A DNA stretch of 64,000 nucleotides, taken from Bacteroides reticulotermitis JCM 10512 (lineage in GTDB: Bacteria; Bacteroidota; Bacteroidia; Bacteroidales; Bacteroidaceae). Under the pieces are notes generated by a model, which saw nothing but the letters and a program-made list of their open reading frames with translations, was not told the origin of the DNA and made no database searches. The DNA lies in contig NZ_BAIV01000019.1 of the NCBI RefSeq assembly GCF_000517545.1, positions 47,568-111,567 of the forward strand. The letters are read 5' to 3'. Position numbers and translations under genes: made by a program. Below are positions 37,106-44,883 of the stretch, in pieces. Numbering within the stretch: the first letter of the stretch is position 1; each line of letters starts with the position of its first letter.

Positions 37106-38515
37106 ATGAAGATATTAGCAAGGCTGGTTACTGTATTTTTAGTATTGATCGTAGGGTGGAGTAGTGCCTTGGCGGAAATAGTTACCTATCCCGTTCCGAT
37201 GGGAATCTACTATGCCCGTCACAACGATGATTACACAGTAAAAGTGCGACAAATAGGAGAAAAAGAGTGGGTAGACCTTTATGAGTATAATGTAAAGGTA
37301 GACATGGATACCAAGTCTGACGCGACGATGGTACAGTTTGATTTTACGGGTAAGGTAGAAGTGTTGATACGGAAGAATAACGGAGAGATCCGGTCGGCAG
37401 TGGTGCGTCCTTTGTCCAAGGGAATCCAGTCGGAAATCGATGGTGAGCATCTGTTGTTTACGCTGGATAAACCGCAGAAACTGTCGATTGAGTTTAATGG
37501 CGATCGTTTGAACAACCTGCATCTGTTTGCCAATCCCATCATTCATCATGTGCCTGATAAGAACGATCCCAACGTGATGTATTTTGAGTCGGGTATTCAT
37601 GAACCCACGGACGCGGCATCCAAAGGCTTTCGGATTCCTTCCAATACAACGGTCTATCTGGAGGGAGGAGCGGTGCTGAAAGGTCGTTTACTTTGTGATC
37701 ATGTGGAGAACATTAAGATATTGGGACACGGAATGTTGTTGGAACCGGAGCAAGGCATCGCTATTTCGTATTCAAAGAACATCGAGATAGACGGGCCTAC
37801 AATCGTTAACCCGCGCTATTACACCGTTTCAGGCGGGCAATCGGAAGGCATCACAATTAAGAACCTGAAATCATTCAGTTATCAGGGATGGAGCGATGGA
37901 CTCGATTTCATGTCGTGTTCGGATGTGCTGATAGACGATGTCTTTCTGCGTAACTCAGACGATTGCATCGCACTCTATACCCATCGTTGGGATTTCTATG
38001 GCGATTGCCGCAACGTACAGGTACTTAACTCCACGCTCTGGGCGGATATCGCGCATCCTATCAATATCGGTACGCACGGGAATACCAAGACCGGTGATGA
38101 GGTCCTGGAGCATATCTTGTTTAAGAACATCGACATTCTGGAGCACGATGAAGACGATCGCGATTATCAGGGTTGCATGACAATCAATGTGGGTGACCAT
38201 AATCTGGCCCGGAACATTACGTTCGAAGATATTCGGGTAGAGAATATTCAGGAGGGGCAATTGTTCCATCTGCGGGTCATGTACAATCCGAAATACAACA
38301 CCGGTCCCGGACGAGGCATTAAGGACATTGTTTTCCGCAACATATCCTGCACCGGAAAGTATATCAATGCTTCTGTGGTGGAAGGGTACGATGCGAATCG
38401 AAGGGTCGAGAATATCGTATTCGAGAATATCGTGTTGAATGGGAAACGGGTTACTTCTTTAGACGAACTGAATGTGGATAAGAAAGACTTTGTAGGTAAA
38501 ATACAATTAAAGTGA
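37106..38515 (+). CDS. GH28 family glycoside hydrolase (polygalacturonase-like)
   Basis: 469 aa from the ATG at 37106 (MKILARLVTVFLVLIVGW), chosen because it starts a signal peptide; longer in-frame starts cross the preceding hairpin. After an N-terminal beta-sandwich (HNDDYTVKVRQIGEKEWVD) comes a right-handed beta-helix with GH28 catalytic motifs: WSDGLDFM, RNSDDCIALYT (two Asp), GTHGN and FHLRVMYNPKY. It is an intact close paralogue of the gene at 18944 (very similar motif by motif), so one arose by duplication. It probably acts on galacturonate or related links in the PUL substrate. Confidence 0.92.
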   Translation: MKILARLVTVFLVLIVGWSSALAEIVTYPVPMGIYYARHNDDYTVKVRQIGEKEWVDLYEYNVKVDMDTKSDATMVQFDFTGKVEVLIRKNNGEIRSAVVRPLSKGIQSEIDGEHLLFTLDKPQKLSIEFNGDRLNNLHLFANPIIHHVPDKNDPNVMYFESGIHEPTDAASKGFRIPSNTTVYLEGGAVLKGRLLCDHVENIKILGHGMLLEPEQGIAISYSKNIEIDGPTIVNPRYYTVSGGQSEGITIKNLKSFSYQGWSDGLDFMSCSDVLIDDVFLRNSDDCIALYTHRWDFYGDCRNVQVLNSTLWADIAHPINIGTHGNTKTGDEVLEHILFKNIDILEHDEDDRDYQGCMTINVGDHNLARNITFEDIRVENIQEGQLFHLRVMYNPKYNTGPGRGIKDIVFRNISCTGKYINASVVEGYDANRRVENIVFENIVLNGKRVTSLDELNVDKKDFVGKIQLK

Positions 38516-38547
38516 TGGTACGATACTGCGTATAAGTCGTAATAAAT

Positions 38548-38584
38548 AAGGTGGCAATTGAATGGTATTCTCTTGTCACCTTTT
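38548..38584 (+). terminator. Rho-independent terminator after the second GH28 gene
   Basis: AAGGTGGCAA (38548-38557) pairs with TTGTCACCTT (38573-38582, one G-T pair), followed by T residues, 33 bases after the stop codon. Confidence 0.75.
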
Positions 38585-38773
38585 AGCTTGATATCGATGG
38601 TTTTGTTTGCTGATCGGGCTAAATCATCACCTTATTTGACAGTTTTAGCAAGATTTGCTGTCTCGGGTACAAATAAATGTTTAGTTTTGTGTGTGATATG
38701 AATAGGTGGATCTGTTCTTCTTACCGTATTTACTAGTACACCACCGCTTAGTGTTAACTTTATATTGAAACGA

Positions 38774-41215
38774 ATGAAAAGATCTATTATTCTCTTCCTA
38801 TTTGCCTTGGCAACAGGAATCTTTCACGCACAAGAATATCCGAGAGTAATCATTTCAGGCGATTATGCCGATCCTACGATCTTGAGAGATGGCAATGATT
38901 ACTACCTCACACATTCTCCCTTCTATTATGCTCCCGGCTTTCTTATCTGGCATTCGCAGGATCTGATCAATTGGGAGCCGGTTGCCCGTGCCTTAACCGA
39001 ATGGACAGGTTCGGCTATGGCGCCTGACCTGATAAAGTATCAAAATAAGTATTATATCTATTATCCTTCTGCCGGAACGAATTGGGTGATCTATGCGGAA
39101 GACATTCGGGGCCCGTGGAGCAAACCGATTGATTTGAAAGTGGGTGGCATCGATCCCGGTCATGTTGTCGGCGAAGATGGCAAACGCTACCTTTACCTCT
39201 CGAAAGGTCAGGTGATAGGGCTGTCGGATGATGGCTTGTCTACGATAGGCGATGCGAAGGACGTCTACAATGGATGGGAATATCCGAAGGGATGGGACAC
39301 CGAGTGTATGTGTCTGGAATCCCCTAAATTAAGCTATAAAGATGGTTACTATTATATGACTTCGGCCGAAGGAGGAACAGCAGGGCCTGCTACCAGTCAC
39401 ATGGTTGTTTCCGCCCGTTCCAAGAGTCCGCTCGGCCCGTGGGAGAACTCTCCTTATAATCCGGTGGTACACACGTATAGCGTGACGGATAATTGGTGGT
39501 CGAAAGGGCATGGAACACTGGTCGATGATGTGAATGGCAATTGGTGGATCGTATATCATGCGTATGCCAAAGGCTACCATACTTTGGGACGTCAGACGTT
39601 GCTTGAACCGATTGAATGGACAACCGATGGCTGGTATCGTACCAAGTCCACAGCTACTCCGATCCAACCGAATCAGTCCATTAAGCATGGCCTGGAACTA
39701 TCTGATAATTTTAAGGGTCCGGAATTGGGAATCCAATGGACCTTCTGGAAAGAATACGCTCCTCAATCGCTTGCTTTCAAACAGCGGACTTTATGGGTTG
39801 AGGCCAAAGGAACTACTCCGGCTGACGGGCGTATGTTGCTGACTACTGCCGAAGATAAGAACTATGAAACCCAAGTCGATGTACAGGTAGGCAAAGGAAA
39901 TACAGCCGGACTCGTCCTTTTCTACAATGAGAGCGCTTATGCCGGAATTGTCTCGGATGGAAAGAAGTTCGTTATTTACCAAGGTGCGGAGAAGAAAACC
40001 GAACTGCCCAATACGATTGGCAAGCAGTTTACCGCCAAGATTCAGAATCAGGGAAACAGTGTCCGCATAATGGTTAGCAAGGATCAGAAGACATGGATCA
40101 CGCTGATCGAGCACATGGATGTTTCTCAATTCCATCATAACAACTATCGAGGTTTCTTTGCCTTGCGCATCGGGTTGTTCTCTGCCGGAAAAGGAACTGC
40201 CGGCTTTAGTCACTTCCGTTACAAAGATGCTATTCCGCAGGAGAAGGATATGAGTGCTTACCTGATGGTCTTCCACCAAGATGAAACTCATGGACTCTAT
40301 ATGGCTCTCAGTCGGGATGGTTATACGTTTACCGCTTTGAATGACGCCAAGCCTGTGATTGCCGGAGATACGATTGCGATTCAGCAAGGCATTCGGGATC
40401 CGCACATCTTCCGGGGTCCGGATGGTGCTTTCTATTTAGCTATGACCGACTTACATATATACGCCCAGAAGGCAGGATTCCGGTCGACGGAGTGGGAACG
40501 TGATGGCGACGAGTACGGCTGGGGCAATAATCGCGGCTTGGTGCTGATGAAGTCGTGGGATTTGATCCGTTGGAAGCGTGCCAATGTTTCTTTTGATAAG
40601 CTTTCGGCCGGATTGAGCGAAGTCGGCTGTGTGTGGGCACCCGAAGTTGCTTATGATGATCAGAAAGGGAAGTTGATGATTTACTTTACCATGCGCTACA
40701 AGAAAGAGGCTAACAAGCTCTACTATGTCTATGTGAACGATGATTTTGATACCATCGAGACGACTCCGCAAATACTGTTTGAATACCCCGACGAGAAAGT
40801 TTCGGCTATCGATGGAGATATAACCAAGGTAGGAGATACGTATCGCCTGTTCTATGTGTCTCATGACGGTGAAGCGGGGATCAAGCAAGCGGTCTCGAGT
40901 CGGATCAATGGAGATTACGTGTATGATCCTCGTTGGTACGATTTGGAAGCCAAAGCCTGTGAGGCTCCCAATGTATGGAAACGCATCGGAGAAGAGAAGT
41001 GGGTGTTGATGTACGACGTATATAGTATTCGGCCTCATAACTTCGGCTTTATAGAAACCGCCGACTTTGTACACTTCAAAGATCTGGGCCGCTTCAATGA
41101 AGGCGTGATGAAAACGACTAATTTCACATCCCCGAAGCACGGTGCGGTAATTCATCTCACTGCGGAAGAGGCCGATAAGCTGACAAACTATTGGCTAAAT
41201 CATCAAAAGGACTAA
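38774..41215 (+). CDS. Double-module GH43 enzyme
   Basis: 813 aa from the ATG at 38774 (a TTG at 38765 is less likely). Signal peptide, then a first GH43 five-bladed propeller (residues about 22-320): base Asp in DYADPTILRDG, Asp in APDLIKYQNKYYIYY, acid Glu in CLESPKLSYKDGYYYM. A beta-sandwich of the GH43 C-terminal type follows (SDNFKGPELGIQWTFWKEY, about 320-500). A second, different GH43 propeller fills about 510-810: IRDPHIFRGPDGAFYLAMTD, VWAPEVAYDDQKGKLMIYFT, CEAPNVWKRIGEEKWVLMYD. Both modules keep all three acidic residues, so both should be active, probably as arabinosidase- or xylosidase/galactosidase-type activities; specificity cannot be read here. Confidence 0.9.
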   Translation: MKRSIILFLFALATGIFHAQEYPRVIISGDYADPTILRDGNDYYLTHSPFYYAPGFLIWHSQDLINWEPVARALTEWTGSAMAPDLIKYQNKYYIYYPSAGTNWVIYAEDIRGPWSKPIDLKVGGIDPGHVVGEDGKRYLYLSKGQVIGLSDDGLSTIGDAKDVYNGWEYPKGWDTECMCLESPKLSYKDGYYYMTSAEGGTAGPATSHMVVSARSKSPLGPWENSPYNPVVHTYSVTDNWWSKGHGTLVDDVNGNWWIVYHAYAKGYHTLGRQTLLEPIEWTTDGWYRTKSTATPIQPNQSIKHGLELSDNFKGPELGIQWTFWKEYAPQSLAFKQRTLWVEAKGTTPADGRMLLTTAEDKNYETQVDVQVGKGNTAGLVLFYNESAYAGIVSDGKKFVIYQGAEKKTELPNTIGKQFTAKIQNQGNSVRIMVSKDQKTWITLIEHMDVSQFHHNNYRGFFALRIGLFSAGKGTAGFSHFRYKDAIPQEKDMSAYLMVFHQDETHGLYMALSRDGYTFTALNDAKPVIAGDTIAIQQGIRDPHIFRGPDGAFYLAMTDLHIYAQKAGFRSTEWERDGDEYGWGNNRGLVLMKSWDLIRWKRANVSFDKLSAGLSEVGCVWAPEVAYDDQKGKLMIYFTMRYKKEANKLYYVYVNDDFDTIETTPQILFEYPDEKVSAIDGDITKVGDTYRLFYVSHDGEAGIKQAVSSRINGDYVYDPRWYDLEAKACEAPNVWKRIGEEKWVLMYDVYSIRPHNFGFIETADFVHFKDLGRFNEGVMKTTNFTSPKHGAVIHLTAEEADKLTNYWLNHQKD

Positions 41216-41274
41216 TCTTCTGCGGCATTCATGCGAAAGAATCCGGAATTATTCACCTACGTTGTTGGTGTTAA

Positions 41275-41469
41275 TTAGATATTTATCAGTTTACAGTTCC
41301 TGCGAATACGACTGCCCGATTATACCTGCCTGCTGCTTCAGTGGAGCATATAACCGAAGGGGGGAAGCCATTGAATAAGTGTAAAGGAATAGAGACAGTG
41401 GGTGTAGAAGATGGGAAAGTCGTGTTGAAACTAGCATCCGGTAGCTATTTATTTATCGTCCGGAGATAA
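41275..41469 (+). pseudogene. Relic of the C-terminal domain of a GH78 alpha-L-rhamnosidase
   Basis: An open frame of about 64 codons without a start reads YQFTVPANTTARLYLPAAS, continues HITEGGKPLNK, and ends LASGSYLFIVRR with a stop at 41467-41469. VPANTTAxxYLPA, the TExGKPL turn and the SGSYxF ending are the signature of the Bac_rhamnosid_C domain of GH78 enzymes. The catalytic domain is missing; the gene end at 41215 is only 60 bases upstream. It is therefore a remnant of a rhamnosidase gene deleted from this PUL. Confidence 0.72.
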
Positions 41470-41543
41470 TTGCATAAACGATCCGCTACGTGCCGGGAAT
41501 GCTTAAGACCGAAGGAATAGGGAAAGCCTTGCAAATCGTTTGC

Positions 41544-41631
41544 TCATCAGGATGAAACTTTTTTCTCATCGGTAGGAGAATAAATTCTCACCACGGTGAG
41601 AATTTTGTTTCATCAGTAGGAAACAGCTGAA
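41544..41631. repeat. Tandem array, four units of 22 bp
   Basis: Units begin TCATCAGG (41544), TCATCGGT (41566), TCACCACG (41588) and TCATCAGT (41610), exactly 22 bases apart. Each has a partly self-complementary core such as TTCTCACC-ACGGTGAGAA. Bases 41470-41543 and 41632-41654 hold nothing I can name. Confidence 0.65.
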
Positions 41632-41654
41632 ACAAAAGGGGCATTCTCCCAAAT

Positions 41655-41685
41655 AAAAGGAGGAAACAGATTGTTCCCTCCTTTT
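41655..41685. terminator. Bidirectional hairpin
   Basis: AAAAGGAGG (41655-41663) pairs with CCTCCTTTT (41677-41685). It lies about 100 bases downstream of the uxuA stop on the minus strand and after the rhamnosidase relic on the plus strand. Confidence 0.55.
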
Positions 41686-41787
41686 GTCAACCCTTCTTCC
41701 CGCTGAGAAAGTAGGGTGTTGCATTTGCTTTTCGTTTACGTTGTGGCGGATGTTCTGTGATCACCACAGCGCTTCCCCAGCTATCTG

Positions 41788-42969
41788 TTAGGACTTGTTT
41801 TTTTTCTCGTCATCAATCACCGCCATCATTCCCTCGACCTGTGCCAGAGCCAACATACGTCCGTGAAACGAATAGCCCGGATTGTAACCCTTATCCTCAT
41901 CACCCAGCATCATCCTTCCATGATCCACACGCATGGGTAGTCCCGGATTCTCCCGTTCAAAGATACGAATCAGCTCGATGAGGTGTCCTCTGCCTTCGAG
42001 GTGAGAGCTTTCGATAAAGTTGCCATCGGCCATGGCAGCCGTACTGCGCAGATGAACAAAGTGCGTACGTTTGGCGAACTTCTTCGCCAGTACGCGGGTG
42101 TCGTTGTGTTCACCCGCACTCAGTGAACCGGCACAGAATGTCAAACCGTTGTGAGGATTGTCTACCGCTTGCAAGTACCAAGCAATATCTGTTTCGTTAG
42201 TCACGATACGGGGTAGTCCGAGTACCTGAAAGGGAGGATCGTCCGGATGCACACACATATTGATGTCGTATTCATCGCATATAGGCATTATAGCAGCTAG
42301 GAAGTAACGCATATTTTCGCGTAAAGCATCCCGGTCAATATCTTTGTATAAAGCCAATAATCGCTTGAAGATAGCAACCGGATTCTTGTCTCCTTCCTTG
42401 ATGTTCCCATTCACAAAGCCCTGCGTCTTGACGATAATGGTATCGATCAGTTCCTCCTTTTCCGCTTCCGTAATCACTTTATCCAACTCGTCGACCTTGC
42501 GAAGTTCCTCCGCAGTATAGTCATTGGCTGCCCCTTCACGTTCCAAGATCCGGATATCGAAATAGGCAAAGCGGATGCGGTCGTAATATAACGAGCTGGT
42601 GCCATCGGCCCAGGGGTGTTGCAGGTCGGTACGTATCCAGTCGATCACGGGCATGAAGTTGTAACAGATGGTTTTCACCCCGCATTTGCCCAGATTCGCC
42701 AGGCTCGTTTGGTAGTTCGCGATCAATCGTTCGCGTTCCGGACCGGCATATTTAATCGCTTCGCTAACCGGAAGGCTTTCCACCACCGACCAACGCAAGC
42801 CGTGCGACTCAATGTACGACTTCAGTTCACTGATTGCCTCTACCGTCCAGACTTCACCGTTCGGTACATCGTGTAAAGCGGTGACGATTCCTTCGACACC
42901 TATCTGACGGAGCATCGGCAACGTGATCTTATCTTTTTTGCCGAACCATCTCCATGTTTTTTCCATCAT
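41788..42969 (-). CDS. uxuA: Mannonate dehydratase
   Basis: 393 aa, normal UxuA length. It dehydrates D-mannonate to 2-keto-3-deoxygluconate in glucuronate breakdown, in the cytosol. Family marks: the start TWRWFGKKDKITLPMLRQIG, VEGIVTALHDVPNGEVW, the metal-site region MCVHPDDPPFQVLGLPRIV, NGLTFCAGSLSAGEHND, HFVHLRSTAAMADGNF and MRVDHGRMMLGDE. It sits downstream of the SDR-type oxidoreductase (32-bp gap), so the two form a small operon opposite the AraC gene. It links the PUL to uronate catabolism. Confidence 0.95.
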   Translation of the reverse strand: MMEKTWRWFGKKDKITLPMLRQIGVEGIVTALHDVPNGEVWTVEAISELKSYIESHGLRWSVVESLPVSEAIKYAGPERERLIANYQTSLANLGKCGVKTICYNFMPVIDWIRTDLQHPWADGTSSLYYDRIRFAYFDIRILEREGAANDYTAEELRKVDELDKVITEAEKEELIDTIIVKTQGFVNGNIKEGDKNPVAIFKRLLALYKDIDRDALRENMRYFLAAIMPICDEYDINMCVHPDDPPFQVLGLPRIVTNETDIAWYLQAVDNPHNGLTFCAGSLSAGEHNDTRVLAKKFAKRTHFVHLRSTAAMADGNFIESSHLEGRGHLIELIRIFERENPGLPMRVDHGRMMLGDEDKGYNPGYSFHGRMLALAQVEGMMAVIDDEKKNKS

Positions 42970-43001
42970 AGCTTCTTATCTTTATATTTAGGAGCAGCTT
43001 A

Positions 43002-43820
43002 TTAAACGCCACTAAAGGCACTGAAACCACCATCGATAGGCAACATAGCCCCTGTTATAAAGCTGGCGGCTTCACTGCACAAAAAGTGCACAGAGCCGTT
43101 CAACTCATTGATGTCTCCGAAACGCTTCATCGGGGTCTTAGCCAGCACCTTTACGCTTCTTTCTGTCAGTGATCCGTCCGGGTTAATAAGTACACGACGG
43201 TTCTGATCGCCAATGAAGAACCCCGGAGCAATAGCATTCACACGGATGCCATCGCCATACTTCAAGGCCATTTCGGTGGCAAGCCATTGAGTGAAGTTAG
43301 CTACGGCGGTCTTGGCTGCCGAATAACCCGGTACGCGAGTTATGGCACTATAAGCAGCCATGGAAGATACGTTAATAATGCATCCTTTGCCTTGCTTAGC
43401 CATCACCTTACCGAATACCATCGAAGGGTAAACAGTTCCGTTCATATTCAGATTCGTCACCTTTTCCCAGCACGCAATATCCATATCGTAGAAGTGTTGT
43501 TCCGGTTCGAGTGTAGCTCCCGGCATATTTCCTCCCGCAATGTTGAGCAGAATATCAATCCGTCCCCATTGGTTGACTATCTCTTCGGCAACTTTTTCCA
43601 AACTTGAGATGTCCAGTACATTACCGATAATTCCGATCACGTCCGTCCCGTATTTCTTAAGTTCCGCCACCCGGCTATCCAACTGCTCCTGACGGATATC
43701 GATCGCTACAACTTTGGCTCCCTGCTGTATAAAGTGCTGGGCAATACTACCACCCAAGACTCCACCTGCTCCGGTAATGACAGCTACCTTACCGGCAATG
43801 CTAAATAACTCGTTCTTCAT
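43002..43820 (-). CDS. uxuB: SDR-family mannonate (fructuronate) oxidoreductase
   Basis: 272 aa short-chain dehydrogenase: cofactor motif VITGAGGVLGGSIAQHF, NIAGGN, the catalytic Ser in INVSSMAAYSA and YSAAKTAVANFTQWLA for the Tyr-x-x-x-Lys pair, and a C-terminal GAMLPIDGGFSAFSG. SDR-type enzymes next to uxuA in Bacteroides and Bacillus reduce D-fructuronate to D-mannonate, unlike the unrelated long-chain UxuB of E. coli. The exact substrate rests on context. A minus-strand -7 element lies at 43854-43847. Confidence 0.85.
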   Translation of the reverse strand: MKNELFSIAGKVAVITGAGGVLGGSIAQHFIQQGAKVVAIDIRQEQLDSRVAELKKYGTDVIGIIGNVLDISSLEKVAEEIVNQWGRIDILLNIAGGNMPGATLEPEQHFYDMDIACWEKVTNLNMNGTVYPSMVFGKVMAKQGKGCIINVSSMAAYSAITRVPGYSAAKTAVANFTQWLATEMALKYGDGIRVNAIAPGFFIGDQNRRVLINPDGSLTERSVKVLAKTPMKRFGDINELNGSVHFLCSEAASFITGAMLPIDGGFSAFSGV

Positions 43821-43846
43821 TCTATTAGTGTTTATTTGAATTGATG

Positions 43847-43910
43847 CAAAAATAGGTGGTTTTTCTACATCTTTTCATGCGTATATTTGCAAGAAGTTTG
43901 CTTATATTTG
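43847..43910. promoter_or_regulatory. Divergent promoters of uxuB-uxuA and the AraC gene
   Basis: Minus strand TATTTTTG at 43854-43847 fits the -7 element for uxuB. On the plus strand TATATTTGC occurs twice, at 43882 and 43903, exactly 21 bp apart, the second about 27 bases before the AraC-gene start. The pair can be two promoters or one promoter plus an operator half-site. Confidence 0.55.
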
Positions 43911-43937
43911 CGGAAATCTATAAAGCAGAAGAGTACT

Positions 43938-44801
43938 ATGAAGAAAATAATGAACGAGAAGCTGGCCATCTCGACCACCCATCCCATTCGAGCCCGTCTT
44001 TATGACTATCCGTGTTTTACTTATCCGTGGCACTATCATGACGAATATGAAATTATCTATGTCGAAGAAGGAGAGGGAGAGTGTCTGGTTGGCGACAGCA
44101 TTGTTCCTTATTCAAAAGGTGATTTATTCTTTTTCGGTTCCGGGCTTCCACACAGTATGCAAAGTCCGTCCCGTTGCGAGGGGATGCCGGAACAGTGTGT
44201 GAGAGGAGTGAATATACAGTTCGAGAAAGACTTTATGCATTATTCCATATCGCAATACTCCCAGTTTATTTCGATCCGGAATCTGCTTGAAGAGTCCTCC
44301 CGGGGAATCAAATTATCCCTTCCTCGTGCCGGAAAGGTTGTCCGGTTGCTCAAACAGCTGCCCCTGGCGAAAGGAGCCGAACAAATCATCCTACTGCTTT
44401 CACTCCTTCAAACTATCGCTACGGGAGAAGAGCGGAAGTGCCTGACAACACCCCATTACACACCAACCACCTCCATCTTGAAGAATGAAAGAATGGAAAA
44501 GGTTATCGCGTACCTGAACAAACACTATACCGAACCAATCGGGTTGAACGAAATAGCGTCTTATATCGCGATGAATCCGGCGGCGTTCTGTCGCTATTTC
44601 AAAGAGAATACCGGCAAAACACTGAAAGAATATATACTGGAAATGCGCATCAGTTACGCGTGCAAACTCTTGACGGGTAGTCGGATGAATGTGTCTCAGA
44701 TATGTGTCACGTGTGGTTTCGATACACCCGCCCATTTCTATCGTGTTTTCAAAAGACTGATTGGGATGACGCCTACTCTTTACCGCGAACAGATGGAATA
44801 A
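43938..44801 (+). CDS. AraC-family transcriptional regulator with cupin sensor
   Basis: 287 aa from the ATG at 43938 (MKKIMNEKLAIS). An N-terminal cupin (FTYPWHYHDEYEIIYVEEGE, SKGDLFFFGSGLPHSM; residues about 15-110) should bind a sugar acid, and the C-terminal ~100 residues hold two AraC helix-turn-helix units (IGLNEIASYIAMNPAAFCRY, ending CGFDTPAHFYRVFKRLIGM). It faces uxuB-uxuA across a shared intergenic region, so it probably controls that pair, responding to a uronate or mannonate-type signal. Confidence 0.9.
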   Translation: MKKIMNEKLAISTTHPIRARLYDYPCFTYPWHYHDEYEIIYVEEGEGECLVGDSIVPYSKGDLFFFGSGLPHSMQSPSRCEGMPEQCVRGVNIQFEKDFMHYSISQYSQFISIRNLLEESSRGIKLSLPRAGKVVRLLKQLPLAKGAEQIILLLSLLQTIATGEERKCLTTPHYTPTTSILKNERMEKVIAYLNKHYTEPIGLNEIASYIAMNPAAFCRYFKENTGKTLKEYILEMRISYACKLLTGSRMNVSQICVTCGFDTPAHFYRVFKRLIGMTPTLYREQME

Positions 44802-44883
44802 GCTTTTCTATACCTTCCGGTTGAGTGGAAGCAAGGTTCCGTTCGTATATAAAGGAAAATGAATAAACATGAATTTAAATAGA

